DNA of 64,000 nt from Anaerolineales bacterium (GTDB lineage: Bacteria > Chloroflexota > Anaerolineae > Anaerolineales > UBA4823): the NCBI GenBank assembly GCA_020061105.1, contig JAGUYW010000027.1, forward strand, positions 1 through 64,000, in the 5' to 3' direction. Below the pieces are notes generated by a model. The model saw only the letters and a list, made by a program, of their open reading frames with translations. It made no database searches and was not told the DNA's origin. Numbering within the stretch: the stretch's first letter is position 1; every line of letters starts with the position of its first letter. Positions 32,868 to 43,785 of this stretch are shown here, piece after piece. Both the position numbers and the translations under genes were made by a program.

Positions 32868-33305
32868 TCAGGCGGTCTTGACGGCGATCTTGCGTGGCTT
32901 GTCTGCTTCGGCGCGCGGCAGGTTGACTGCCAAAACGCCGTTCTTGAAGTTGGCTTCCACCTGGTTGACATCCACGTTGAAAGGCAGCTGAACTGAGCGG
33001 GTAAAAGCGCCATAGCCGCGCTCCTGGCGATGGTAGCGAGCAGTCTCAGGCAGTTCGTCGATGTTGCGCACGCCGCTCAAGGTCACGGTTTCGCCGAGCA
33101 CGTTAATGTCGATGTCATCCGGGCTTACGCCGGGTACTTCGGCGGTCAGAATGACGCCATTTTCATTGCTCCACAGGTTCACCGCCGGGTAGCCAGCCGC
33201 CTGGCGACGGCGCGCCGGGTAGGTGGTCTCGAACAAGCGGTTCATCTCGCGCTGCAAGCGATCTACTTCTCGCCACATATTGGGCACACGATATCTACGG
33301 TACAT
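32868..33305 (-). CDS. Hsp20/alpha-crystallin small heat-shock protein
   Basis: The 145-residue protein (MYRRYRVPNMWREVDRLQRE at the start) has the alpha-crystallin domain from PAVNLWSNENGVILTAEVPG to FKNGVLAVNLPRAE and the ending KIAVKTA, which provides an I-x-V tail motif. ATG 33305 was chosen because TAGGAGG lies just upstream; an ATG at 33323 would put that ribosome-binding site inside the coding sequence. A perfect TTCAAG-ATG-CTTGAA repeat upstream may serve as operator. Confidence 0.92.
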   Translation of the reverse strand: MYRRYRVPNMWREVDRLQREMNRLFETTYPARRRQAAGYPAVNLWSNENGVILTAEVPGVSPDDIDINVLGETVTLSGVRNIDELPETARYHRQERGYGAFTRSVQLPFNVDVNQVEANFKNGVLAVNLPRAEADKPRKIAVKTA

Positions 33306-33341
33306 GATCTTCCTCCTAATCAAAAATCAAAAAGCGTGAAT

Positions 33342-33356
33342 TTCAAGATGCTTGAA
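33342..33356. repeat. Inverted repeat upstream of hsp20
   Basis: TTCAAG and CTTGAA flank ATG, giving a perfect 6-bp inverted repeat 37 nt before the hsp20 start and just downstream of a -10-like TATACA on the minus strand. The position suits an operator. It is not the CIRCE element. Confidence 0.4.
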
Positions 33357-33568
33357 TTGTTGTATACACCCTAATCTTACCGGATGGGTATAAGAAAATC
33401 GCAAACAGAGTGTATGAATCATATAAAAACCAGGCGGGTGATTTCTTAGCCATTATTTGCGTTTCTCTGATGGTTTTCTAACGCAGTGGTATTATTGTGG
33501 TAGCACAGGAAACGACAGGGTTTTCCAGGTTGTATTTGTTTAATTTACTGGGAGTTTGGTGATTTGCG

Positions 33569-34534
33569 ATGAACTATAAAGATTATTACAAGATCCTGGG
33601 TGTAGATAGGAAAGCCAGCCAGGACGACATCAAAAAAGCCTATCGTAAGCTGGCGCGCAAATATCACCCAGACATGAATCAGGGCGACAAGGTTGCCGAG
33701 GAGAAATTTAAGGAGATTGGCGAGGCTTACGAGGTTCTTTCCGACCCCGAAAAGCGCGAGAAATATGACCAGTTTGGCGCTTCCTGGCAGCAATATTCCC
33801 GCAGCGGAGGGCGACCGGAGGATTTCGACTGGTCGCAGTGGACGTCTGGTGCGCCCGGCGGCGGGACGCAGACCCGCAGCATGTCGCAAGAAGAATTTGA
33901 GCGTATGTTTGGCGGCGGTGGTTTGGGTGACTTTTCAGATTTCTTTGAAATGCTTTTCGGAGGCCTGGGGCAGCGCAGCGGCGGTTTTGGGACGCGCGAG
34001 CGCCCGGCAGGCCGGCCTGTACGCGGCCGCGACAGCCAACAAACCGTGCGCATCACTTTAGAGGATGCGTTTCGCGGCTCGAATGTTAGCTTGCAGTGGG
34101 AAGATGGGCGCCGCATCGCGGCGAAGATCCCACCAGGGGTCAAGACCGGTTCGCGGGTACGCTTGAGCGGTCAGGGCGAAGGCGCTGCCAGCGGCGGGCA
34201 GGCTGGCGATTTGTATTTGAATATCGAGGTTGCGCCGCATGCTGTGTATAGCAGAGATGGCGACGATCTAAAAATCAACTTACCGGTGGATCTCTACACC
34301 GCAGTATTGGGCGGTTCGGTGAATGTGCCCACCCTGGAACGATCTGTAGAACTTACCATTCCGCCGGGTACGCAGAATGGCAAGGTATTCCGCCTGCGCG
34401 GCCTGGGGATGCCGCAATTGCGCAAGCCAGAAGAGCGCGGTAACCTGTTTGTCACGGTGCAGGTGCAGTTACCCAGCGATCTTACTCCACAAGAGCGAGA
34501 ACTGTTCGAGAAATTGCGCCAACTGCGCCCTTAA
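33569..34534 (+). CDS. DnaJ-family co-chaperone, CbpA type
   Basis: The 321-residue protein has an N-terminal J domain ([23 protein letters not shown] at residues 34-36 in KYHPDMNQ), a Gly/Phe-rich region ([20 protein letters not shown]) and two DnaJ C-terminal beta domains, but no Cys-rich zinc finger. That is the CbpA/DnaJ class B layout. J proteins stimulate DnaK ATPase and deliver clients. It is divergent from the hsp20 pair, making a small chaperone cluster. A terminator follows directly. Confidence 0.93.
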   Translation: MNYKDYYKILGVDRKASQDDIKKAYRKLARKYHPDMNQGDKVAEEKFKEIGEAYEVLSDPEKREKYDQFGASWQQYSRSGGRPEDFDWSQWTSGAPGGGTQTRSMSQEEFERMFGGGGLGDFSDFFEMLFGGLGQRSGGFGTRERPAGRPVRGRDSQQTVRITLEDAFRGSNVSLQWEDGRRIAAKIPPGVKTGSRVRLSGQGEGAASGGQAGDLYLNIEVAPHAVYSRDGDDLKINLPVDLYTAVLGGSVNVPTLERSVELTIPPGTQNGKVFRLRGLGMPQLRKPEERGNLFVTVQVQLPSDLTPQERELFEKLRQLRP

Positions 34535-34535
34535 A

Positions 34536-34565
34536 AATAAGCCCGGGAAACCGGGCTTATTTTAT
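34536..34565. terminator. Bidirectional terminator between dnaJ and pit
   Basis: AATAAGCCCGGG and CCGGGCTTATT form a long stem with an AAA loop; it has A-rich and T-rich flanks, so it can stop transcripts from dnaJ (plus) and from the phosphate transporter gene (minus). Confidence 0.88.
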
Positions 34566-35539
34566 AACTGGATGACCAACCAATACAATCCCGCCGCGGC
34601 AGCCGCCGTGATGGGGATGGTGACTAACCAGGCGACGGCAATCTCGCCCGCCATACCCCAACGCACTTTGCTCAAACGATCGGCTGAACCGACCCCCATG
34701 ATCGCCGAACTGACCACATGGGTGGTGCTGACCGGCCCGCCGAGCAGCGAAGCGCCTAGAATAATCAAGGCAGAGGTGGTTTGAGCGCAGAAACCATCGA
34801 CCGGCTTGATTTTATAGAATTTTCCTCCGAGCGTTTTGATCAAGCGCCACCCGCCCAGCGCCGTTCCTAGCGAGATGGCGACTGCGCTGATAGCGATTAC
34901 CCACACTGGTACTTCAAAGCTCGGCAGAGCGCCGCTGATTACCAATCCCAGGGTGATCACCCCCATGGTTTTCTGGGCGTTGTTTGTACCTTGGCTGAAT
35001 GACAGCGCTAAGACTGTAATGAGTTGTGAACGCTTGAAAAACCAGTTGATGCGTGGTGTAGCATTACGAACCAGAAAGAACACCAACCGGGTAATCAAAT
35101 ACCCACCTAACAATCCTATCAAGGGCGAAGCAAACAATGAAATCAGTATTTTCTGGATGCCTGCCAGTTGAATGGCGCCCAACCCGGCGCCCATGGCTAC
35201 CGCGCCCACAAGGCCGCTGATCAGAGCGTGAGAAGAACTGCTCGGAATACCAAAAAACCAGGTCAGCAGGTTCCACAGAATTGCGCCGCCCAGGGCAGCC
35301 AGCAGCATCTGCATACTGATGGTCTCGGCAGCGACAATTTCGTGCCCAATGGTCTTGGCGACAGCAACTCCGAAGAGGAAAGGTCCGATAAAATGCGCCA
35401 CCGCCGCGACTCCCAGGGCAAAGCGTGGTGAAAAGGCGCGTGATGAGATCATGGTAGCCACCACATTGCTCGAGTCGTGGATGCCGTTCAGGAAATCGAA
35501 CACCAGCGCCAGAATTACTAAGATAACCAATTCGTTCAT
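34562..35539 (-). CDS. pit: Low-affinity inorganic phosphate transporter, PiT family
   Basis: The 325-residue membrane protein has about ten helices and both PiT signature motifs: FDFLNGIHDSSNVVATMI near the N-terminus and SFSQGTNNAQKTMGV in the middle, with GGPVSTTHVVSSAIMGVG near the C-terminus and GIPSSSSHALISGLVG earlier. It imports metal-phosphate complexes with protons or sodium. The start overlaps the DUF47 stop (ATGA). Phosphate-type control is suggested by a TTAACA direct repeat before the operon. Confidence 0.93.
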   Translation of the reverse strand: MNELVILVILALVFDFLNGIHDSSNVVATMISSRAFSPRFALGVAAVAHFIGPFLFGVAVAKTIGHEIVAAETISMQMLLAALGGAILWNLLTWFFGIPSSSSHALISGLVGAVAMGAGLGAIQLAGIQKILISLFASPLIGLLGGYLITRLVFFLVRNATPRINWFFKRSQLITVLALSFSQGTNNAQKTMGVITLGLVISGALPSFEVPVWVIAISAVAISLGTALGGWRLIKTLGGKFYKIKPVDGFCAQTTSALIILGASLLGGPVSTTHVVSSAIMGVGSADRLSKVRWGMAGEIAVAWLVTIPITAAAAAGLYWLVIQL

Positions 35540-36156
35540 GTGATCTTCATGACGATATCAGCGATAATATTGGCGGCTTCATCGCCCTTATCGGCAGCGT
35601 TGCTCAGGTGGCGATACACTTCGCGCTTCTTGAGCATCTTGACCACATGGCTGAGATCTTCGGGGCCGCTGAATAGTTCTGCCAGGGCTTCCCGATAGAC
35701 CGTTTCGACCCGGTTTTCCAGGGCTTTGGCGCGTTGGGCGTGTTCTGCTGCCACGTTGGGATGATCTTGCAAGCGTTGGGTGGCCATGTGAATTTCGTAG
35801 GCCGCGTCGCGCAGCAAAGAAGCGATGCGCTCCATGTAATTGGTGGGACGAACTTTCAAGATGCCCATTTCATCCACGGTGGTGTTGGCGTAATCTAAAA
35901 TATCATCGATCACGCGGGAGAGGGCAAAGAGGTCTTCCCTGTCGATGGGGGTGATGAAGGTGCGGTTGAGTTCGTCGATCAAAATTCGGCGTACTTCATC
36001 GGCTTGTTTTTCAACTTCAACCAGTTGTTGCGCGGTCTCGTTGCTGTGGTCTGCCATAAACTGCTTGAGCAATTCCAGGCCTTTGAGGGTTAGCTGCGCC
36101 TGTTCGATGATCAGGGCAATGAACTTGTCCTGTTTGCGTTTGAAGATGCTGAACAT
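35536..36156 (-). CDS. DUF47 (PhoU-like) Pit accessory protein
   Basis: The 206-residue all-helical cytoplasmic protein resembles PhoU: ADEVRRILIDELNRTFITPI, DREDLFALSRVIDDILDYAN, and the repeated acidic helices that bind metal in PhoU. DUF47 genes are usually next to pit genes, as here with a 4-nt overlap, and adjust transport. It is first in the two-gene operon. Confidence 0.9.
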   Translation of the reverse strand: MFSIFKRKQDKFIALIIEQAQLTLKGLELLKQFMADHSNETAQQLVEVEKQADEVRRILIDELNRTFITPIDREDLFALSRVIDDILDYANTTVDEMGILKVRPTNYMERIASLLRDAAYEIHMATQRLQDHPNVAAEHAQRAKALENRVETVYREALAELFSGPEDLSHVVKMLKKREVYRHLSNAADKGDEAANIIADIVMKIT

Positions 36157-36248
36157 AGTGGTTGGCTCCTGTAGTGTGACTGAAGCAACCAGAAGTTGCC
36201 CCGGCCTTTTTATGAGGGCCTCCTATGATACCAGAAACTTGCCAAAAA

Positions 36249-36264
36249 TGTTAATATTTGTTAA
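36249..36264 (-). promoter_or_regulatory. Pho-box-like direct repeat before DUF47-pit
   Basis: On the minus strand TTAACA occurs twice with 4 nt between (TTAACA-AATA-TTAACA), a 10-nt period, about 100 nt before the DUF47 start. Gram-positive PhoP boxes are TTAACA-like direct repeats with about an 11-nt period. The same bases also form an inverted repeat TGTTAA-N6-TTAACA, so the reading is not certain. Confidence 0.45.
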
Positions 36265-36333
36265 CATTTGCTGGTTTGGTCAGCACAACCTGTCAGGTCT
36301 CAAATGAAGACCGGTTAGAAGCGCTCTCTTGGG

Positions 36334-36339
36334 TATAAT
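36334..36339 (+). promoter_or_regulatory. -10 box before the ftcD unit
   Basis: A perfect TATAAT preceded by GGG lies about 90 nt before the FtcD start; the -35 region (CCGGTT at 17 nt spacing) is poor. It is the best promoter candidate for the ftcD-M23-capA-dcd run. Confidence 0.4.
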
Positions 36340-36429
36340 AGGCTGGTACCGGACTGAAATCCTGTTGTCCTTACTTGAAAGAATGACAGCGCAGTAAAAA
36401 CCATCTGAATCCAAGGATGAAAAGTACCT

Positions 36430-37995
36430 ATGCCGAACACGAATCCAACTGTTGAATGTATTGCCAATTATTCAGACGCCCGCCGGCCTGAGGTGATCGA
36501 AGCGATCGCCCAGGCGATTACATCGGTCGCTGGCGTCAGTCTGCTCGATCGCCACTCCGATTTGGACCATAACCGCACAGTGCTCACTTTTGTCGGTCCA
36601 CCAGCTGAAGTCGAAGAGGCGGCCTTTAACTCGATTGCCAAGGCCGCAGAACTGATTAACCTCGATGAACATACCGGCGAGCACCCGCGCATCGGCGCGG
36701 CTGACGTGGTGCCATTTGTGCCGATCTCTGGGGTAAGCATGGAAGCGTGCGTCGAGATTGCCCGTCGTTTGGGGAAGCGCGTGGGAGATCAACTTAATAT
36801 CCCTGTTTACCTGTATGAAGAGGCCGCTACCAGGCCGGAGCGGCGCAACCTGGAAGATGTGCGGCGTGGCCAATATGAAGGCCTGAAAAAAGAAATTGGT
36901 TTCAAGCCCGAACGCAAGCCCGATTTCGGCCCTGAACGGGTTGGAACCGCAGGCGCGGTGGTCATCGGCGCACGCCAGCCTTTGGTCGCCTATAATGTCT
37001 ACCTGACCAGCGATGATGTCGAAATTGCCAAGAAAATTGCCAAGGCTGTGCGGCATTCTTCCGGCGGCTTGCGATATGTCAAGGGGATGGGCGTGTTGGT
37101 GGACGGCCGCGCCCAGGTGACGATGAACCTGACCAACTTCCACGGCACGCCGCTGGCGAGAGTTGTAGAGACCGTCCGCCGCGAGGCGCAGCGCTACGGG
37201 GTTGGAATTCACCATAGCGAACTGGTGGGCTTGATCCCGCAGGAGGCGCTGATTGAAGCGGCGCGCTGGTATTTGCAGCTAGACCAGTTCGAGTATGCTC
37301 AGGTCTTGGAAACACGCATCGCCCAGGTTCAAAAAGCCGCTGCAACGGGCATTAAACCCGGCGAAGCGCCGCTTTACAGCCTGTTTCTGGACGCGCTTTC
37401 CGATAGCGCTCCGACGCCTGGGGGAGGTTCGGCTTCTGCTTACAGTGGCGCCACGGGGGCAGCTCTGGTTGAAATGGTCGCTCGCCTGACGATCGGTCGT
37501 AAGAAGTATGCAGATGTGGAGCAGCAAATGCGTCAGACGCTGGAGCAAGCCGTGCGACTGCGCGCCGAATTATCCGCTGCGATTGAAGAGGATGCGGCTG
37601 CTTTTGATGCCGTATTGGCAGCCTTTATGCTTCCGAAAGACAGCGAGGCTGAGAAAGCTGCTCGCGATAAAGCTATAGAGAAGTTCACCCTGGCTGCTGC
37701 TGAAGTTCCCCTCAAAGTGGCGGGAAAAGCGGTCGAGGTGATGCGCCTGGCTGCTGAAGTGGTCACGCACGGCAACCTGAACGCCATCAGCGATGGCGCC
37801 ACGGGCGGGGCAATGGCGCGCGCTGCTTTGACCGGGGCAGGTTATAACGTACGTATCAACGTCAGCAGTTTGAAAAACCCGCAGATTGGAGCGCCTTATA
37901 TGGATGAACTGCGCCAGTTGGAGAGCCAGGCTGCTGAAATCGAAGCGAAAATTCGTCAAACCCTGGTCGAGCGTGGAGGCATGCCGCCTGTATGA
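36430..37995 (+). CDS. ftcD: Fused glutamate formimidoyltransferase / formimidoyl-THF cyclodeaminase
   Basis: The 521-residue protein joins two folate enzymes. The N-terminal formiminotransferase (about 1-300) has ECIANYSDARRPEVIEAI, DRHSDLDHNRTVLTFVG and EHPRIGAADVVPFVPI with the catalytic His region. The C-terminal cyclodeaminase (about 318-510) begins LYSLFLDALSDSAPTPGGGS, its substrate loop. Together they move the formimino group of histidine breakdown to tetrahydrofolate and release ammonia. Bacteria often keep the two separate; the fused form is common in Chloroflexota and animals. The next ATG overlaps its stop. Confidence 0.93.
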   Translation: MPNTNPTVECIANYSDARRPEVIEAIAQAITSVAGVSLLDRHSDLDHNRTVLTFVGPPAEVEEAAFNSIAKAAELINLDEHTGEHPRIGAADVVPFVPISGVSMEACVEIARRLGKRVGDQLNIPVYLYEEAATRPERRNLEDVRRGQYEGLKKEIGFKPERKPDFGPERVGTAGAVVIGARQPLVAYNVYLTSDDVEIAKKIAKAVRHSSGGLRYVKGMGVLVDGRAQVTMNLTNFHGTPLARVVETVRREAQRYGVGIHHSELVGLIPQEALIEAARWYLQLDQFEYAQVLETRIAQVQKAAATGIKPGEAPLYSLFLDALSDSAPTPGGGSASAYSGATGAALVEMVARLTIGRKKYADVEQQMRQTLEQAVRLRAELSAAIEEDAAAFDAVLAAFMLPKDSEAEKAARDKAIEKFTLAAAEVPLKVAGKAVEVMRLAAEVVTHGNLNAISDGATGGAMARAALTGAGYNVRINVSSLKNPQIGAPYMDELRQLESQAAEIEAKIRQTLVERGGMPPV

Positions 37996-39185
37996 TCCGG
38001 CTGCCGCATCTGTTCACCTGCCTTGCATTTTGCATGCTGTCTGTGGCGGCTGCCTGTTCGCCGGCGGTTGGCAGCGCGCAACGCGCCCCACTTGCAACCG
38101 CCACGCCTTGCGCGGCGCCTGGTGAGAAAGGTTGGCAAGAAATTTGCGGTTTTGATGAAGTGCTGCCCACCCCCACTGATTTGGTTGAAGTAGGCCCACT
38201 GCCGCCAGCGCAAACCGCCATGCCAACCGAGCCTGTTCCAACGATTGCGCCGCCCACGCTGGCGCCGCCGCCGATTTCTGCATCCCCAACGACGCCTGTG
38301 GTGTCGCTGCCTTGTCACAGCGACCTGTGTACTTACAGTGCACCGCTGTTCCTGGCGCGCCCGATTGCTCCGCCAGGAGATTCGAGCCCTGATATCACCT
38401 ATCGCTTTGGCACAACGGCGGGTGGAACGCGCGATCCGCACCATGGCATCGAAATGCTCAATCGCTACGGCACATCGGTTCTGGCGGCTGGGGCGGGCGT
38501 GGTAAAGGTGGCTGGCGACGATGTTCAACCCACTTCGGAGCGCGGCGTGTGGCCGATTACTTATTATGGCCCGTATTCGAATTTCTACGGCAAGTTGGTG
38601 ATCATCGAACACACCCTGCCAGAAGCGCTGGAAAGGGAACTGCGCCAACTTTTTCCTGATCTACGGCTGCCGGTGTATACCCTGTACGCCCATCTTTCGG
38701 AAGTCAGCGTCGAAGTAGGGCAGCAGGTCGAAACGGGCCAGGAGATTGGCAAGGTCGGGATGACCGGGATTGCCACCGGGCCGCATCTGCACCTGGAAGT
38801 GCGCCTGGGAGCGGAAACCTACACCAGCTATAGCAGTTCGCACAACCCCGAATTATGGCTGGCGCCCAAGCAGGATGAGGACGGGCAACCCATGGGCGCT
38901 CTGGCAGGTCGCTTTCTGAATACCCTGGGCGAGAACCACCAGATGTCAGGCGTCACCCTGGAATATTTGCCGGATGGACCACAGCGGCCCAATTCTGGTG
39001 TGTTTCCCATCATTACCTATGAGGAAAAAAAGCTGCGCGGCCGCCCGCCTTTCAACGAGGGGTTCGGCTTCACCGATCTGCGACCAGGCTGGTACCGGAT
39101 CAATTACCCCAACAACGGCTTGAAAAGCGTGCTGTTTGAAATCTTGCCCGGGCAGCTGACCGTGGTTACGATCCGTTTACAATAG
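37992..39185 (+). CDS. M23 peptidase-like lipoprotein
   Basis: The 397-residue protein has a lipoprotein-type signal peptide (FTCLAFCMLSVAAACSP), a Pro/Thr-rich stalk (about 75-105) and an LytM/M23 domain: DPHHGIEMLNRYGTSVLAAG, YTLYAHLSEVSVEVGQQV and IATGPHLHLEVRLG, which keep the H-x-H and upstream zinc-ligand pattern (the usual HxxxD is HHGIE). A C-terminal part of about 110 residues follows (EKKLRGRPPFNEGFGF). It should act on the cell envelope as a peptidoglycan hydrolase or activator. Its start overlaps the ftcD stop by 4 nt. Confidence 0.85.
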   Translation: MIRLPHLFTCLAFCMLSVAAACSPAVGSAQRAPLATATPCAAPGEKGWQEICGFDEVLPTPTDLVEVGPLPPAQTAMPTEPVPTIAPPTLAPPPISASPTTPVVSLPCHSDLCTYSAPLFLARPIAPPGDSSPDITYRFGTTAGGTRDPHHGIEMLNRYGTSVLAAGAGVVKVAGDDVQPTSERGVWPITYYGPYSNFYGKLVIIEHTLPEALERELRQLFPDLRLPVYTLYAHLSEVSVEVGQQVETGQEIGKVGMTGIATGPHLHLEVRLGAETYTSYSSSHNPELWLAPKQDEDGQPMGALAGRFLNTLGENHQMSGVTLEYLPDGPQRPNSGVFPIITYEEKKLRGRPPFNEGFGFTDLRPGWYRINYPNNGLKSVLFEILPGQLTVVTIRLQ

Positions 39186-39213
39186 CAGGCTGGCTGAGGA
39201 GGGAAAACAAACC

Positions 39214-41007
<1,794 letters not shown>

Positions 41008-41035
41008 AAAACTTTACGATTTTGGAGGTGTGCGG

Positions 41036-41590
41036 ATGGGTGTGAAACCAGATCACTGGATTCGCAAGATGGCGCTCGAGCAGCGCATGATTGAGCCGTT
41101 TACCGATGGACAGGTGCGTGACGGGGTGATTTCGTATGGCGTGTCTTCTTACGGCTATGACATCCGCGTAGCGGATGAATTCAAAATCTTTACCAATGTT
41201 TATTCTGCGGTGGTCGATCCCAAGCATTTCGACGCGTGCTCGATGGTGGATTTCCAGGGGCCGGTGTGCGTGATCCCGCCCAATTCCTTCGCCCTGGCGC
41301 GCACAGTGGAATATTTCCGCATCCCCCGCAAAGTATTGACGGTGTGCCTGGGAAAATCGACGTACGCGCGCTGCGGCATCATCGTAAATGTCACTCCCTT
41401 CGAACCGGAATGGGAGGGGTACGTAACGCTGGAGATTTCGAACACCACACCGCTGCCAGCCCGAATTTACGCCAACGAGGGCATCGCTCAGGTGCTGTTC
41501 TTCGAAGCGGATGAAGAATGCCTGGTATCGTACGCTGATAAGAAGGGCAAGTACCAACACCAGCAGACCATCGAACTGCCGAAATTGTAG
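41036..41590 (+). CDS. dcd: dCTP deaminase
   Basis: The 184-residue enzyme makes dUTP from dCTP. Motifs: [57 protein letters not shown] (the G-K-S-x-x-A-R loop) and [11 protein letters not shown] with the catalytic Glu. The C-terminal [12 protein letters not shown] matches family members. ATG 41036 has GGAGGTG upstream. It ends the plus-strand ftcD run; the next gene is on the opposite strand. Confidence 0.94.
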   Translation: MGVKPDHWIRKMALEQRMIEPFTDGQVRDGVISYGVSSYGYDIRVADEFKIFTNVYSAVVDPKHFDACSMVDFQGPVCVIPPNSFALARTVEYFRIPRKVLTVCLGKSTYARCGIIVNVTPFEPEWEGYVTLEISNTTPLPARIYANEGIAQVLFFEADEECLVSYADKKGKYQHQQTIELPKL

Positions 41591-41655
41591 TCTATATCCA
41601 TGTGGGCCTGGAATCCAACCAGATGGGTTTCAAGCACTGCTGAAAATTTGAGTGG

Positions 41656-42177
41656 TTATTTGGGCTTGGGCTTGAAACGTGAGACAAGCTTGTTAAGCAG
41701 CGGGTAACGGTCGTAGACTGCGCTCAGGATCACCAGCAGGCCGAGGATCGCCAGCAGCAGGTACCACTGTTGAAAGCGGCCTGCATAGCCGAAGATCAAG
41801 AGCACGCCGCCTATGGTGATACGCCACACCCGCTCCTGAAAGGAAGGCCCGCTGGCGACCGGCTTCTCGCCGCTGATGGCAGCCGTGAAGATACCTTCCA
41901 GTAAATCTGGGGCGGCCGCGCCGGTGTAGCGAGCAATTTCCTGTCCGTTCTTGAAGCCAACCAGGGTTGGAATCCCATAGATTTTCAGCTTGCGCAGCAC
42001 CTCGGGCTGCTCGTCGGCATTGACCTTCCACAAATCGGCCCGCCCCTCATATTGCTTGCTGAGCTTTTTCAATACCGGATCGATCATCTTGCATGGCCCG
42101 CACCACGGCGCCCAAAAATCCACCACCACCGGGCGGGGGTGATCGCTCAGTCGTTCGAAGAAGTCTTTTTCAGCCAA
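41656..42177 (-). CDS. Thioredoxin-domain protein with C-terminal membrane helices
   Basis: The 173-residue protein has a normal thioredoxin domain in residues 1-105 with active site WCGPC (C26, C29) and the cis-Pro region IYGIPTLVGF. The remaining 70 residues form two membrane helices (ITIGGVLLIFGYAG and WYLLLAILGLLVILSAV) and a basic tail (RFKPKPK). With no signal peptide, the thioredoxin domain is probably in the cytoplasm, anchored by its tail. It stands alone on the minus strand. Confidence 0.88.
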   Translation of the reverse strand: MAEKDFFERLSDHPRPVVVDFWAPWCGPCKMIDPVLKKLSKQYEGRADLWKVNADEQPEVLRKLKIYGIPTLVGFKNGQEIARYTGAAAPDLLEGIFTAAISGEKPVASGPSFQERVWRITIGGVLLIFGYAGRFQQWYLLLAILGLLVILSAVYDRYPLLNKLVSRFKPKPK

Positions 42178-42408
42178 GGGTTTTCTCCTGTTATTGCTCG
42201 TTATGCCCGGTAATCTCGACGCGGACCATTACTGGCTTGACATGTCATGTCCGATCCGTTGCGCATCCGTGGATGAGTTTCTGGATTCTACCATCTTTCT
42301 ACCTACTGGTCTTTGGGTGAAAAAGCTTGTTTGCCTACGCTACGGCCTTGAGGGGGCGTATAATATCTGTGTCGATCGGCTTTTGCTATTCAAAGGAGGC
42401 GTTGCCTG

Positions 42409-43785
42409 ATGATATCGATTGCTGAACTGATCACTGCCCGACAGAATGAGCAATTTGAATTGCACCAGCGTTATATCAACCCAAAATTGGGACGCGCTTT
42501 GCAAATTATCGGCTTTGACAAACGCTGGGCGCGCGGCGAGGGCGCCTATCTGTGGGACGAACATGGGGAACGTTACCTGGATTTGTTAGCCGGTTACAGC
42601 GTGTATAACCTGGGGCGCGGCCACCCGACCGTCAAACGAGTGATTCAAGAAATGCTCGACCTGGAGCGACCCAACCTGGTCAAGATGGATTGCCCGCTGC
42701 TGGCGGGTTTACTGGGCGAGGCGTTGGTGCAGCGCATGCCGCCAGGGCTGGAGGCGGTTTTCTTTGCCAATTCCGGCGCAGAAGCGGTGGAGACGGCGGT
42801 CAAATTTGCCCGCGCCGCTACGAGACGCCGACGCGTGCTTTACCTGGATCACGCCTTCCACGGGTTGACGTTGGGGGCCCTCTCTCTCAACGGAGGCAAG
42901 GATTTTCGGGATGGCTTTGAACCCTTGATGCCTGGCTTCGAAATGCTGCCGATGGATGATCTGGCAGCCCTTGAAAGAGAACTGCGTAAGGGAGGTGTGG
43001 CCTGTTTCATTGCCGAACCGATCCAGGGCAAAGGGGTTTATTTCCCATCTGGCGATTACTTTCCCGAGGCGCAACGCCTGTGCCGAAAATATGGCGCGTT
43101 GTTTATCTGCGATGAGGTGCAGGTGGGCATGGGACGCAGCGGGCGTTTCCTGGCTTGCGAACATTGGAATCTAGAGCCGGATATCGTCACCCTGGCGAAG
43201 TCGCTGGGCGGTGGCTATATTCCGGTCAGCGCGACGATTTGCCGGCGCGATATCCATGAAAAAACTTTCAGCAGCCTGAAACGCTGCCAGGTGCATTCCA
43301 CCACCTTTGGACAGAATGAACTGGCTATGGCGGCCGGGCTGGCAACGCTGCATGTGCTGGACGAAGAAAAGTTGGTGGAGCGCGCCGCCCAGACCGGGCA
43401 GAAACTGCTCGACGGCTTGAACGCCCTGAAGGCGCGCCACGAGATGATTGCCGAGGTGCGCGGCAAAGGGCTGATCATCGGAGTCGAGTTCAAGCCATTT
43501 GGATCATTAGCTTTGAAAGCAGCCTGGGCGACCGCGGAAGCGGCTGAGAAAGGCATGTTTGCGCAACTGGTGGTCATGGCGCTATTGCGCGATTACCACA
43601 TCCTAACGCAGGTGGGCGGGCCGGGCGTCAATATCATCAAGCTGCTGCCGCCGTTGATTATCGGCGATGAGGAGGTGGCGCAGATACTTTCTGCCTTCGA
43701 TGCTGTCTTGAGCGAAGCAGCCAACCTGCGCGGCCGGGTATGGGGTATGAGCGCCGAACTGGTCAAACATGCTTTAGCCCGATGA
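42409..43785 (+). CDS. Class III PLP aminotransferase (ornithine/HpnO-like)
   Basis: The 458-residue enzyme is a fold-type I class III aminotransferase: FFANSGAEAVETAVKFARAA (PLP phosphate region), DHAFHGLTLGALSL, ICDEVQVGMGRSG and PLP-binding K264 in DIVTLAKSLGGGYIPVSA. It resembles acetylornithine, ornithine or putrescine aminotransferases and also HpnO of hopanoid side-chain synthesis. The substrate cannot be fixed. A TATAAT (42359-42364) and AAGGAGG precede the start. The M28 peptidase ATG overlaps its stop. Confidence 0.88.
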   Translation: MISIAELITARQNEQFELHQRYINPKLGRALQIIGFDKRWARGEGAYLWDEHGERYLDLLAGYSVYNLGRGHPTVKRVIQEMLDLERPNLVKMDCPLLAGLLGEALVQRMPPGLEAVFFANSGAEAVETAVKFARAATRRRRVLYLDHAFHGLTLGALSLNGGKDFRDGFEPLMPGFEMLPMDDLAALERELRKGGVACFIAEPIQGKGVYFPSGDYFPEAQRLCRKYGALFICDEVQVGMGRSGRFLACEHWNLEPDIVTLAKSLGGGYIPVSATICRRDIHEKTFSSLKRCQVHSTTFGQNELAMAAGLATLHVLDEEKLVERAAQTGQKLLDGLNALKARHEMIAEVRGKGLIIGVEFKPFGSLALKAAWATAEAAEKGMFAQLVVMALLRDYHILTQVGGPGVNIIKLLPPLIIGDEEVAQILSAFDAVLSEAANLRGRVWGMSAELVKHALAR

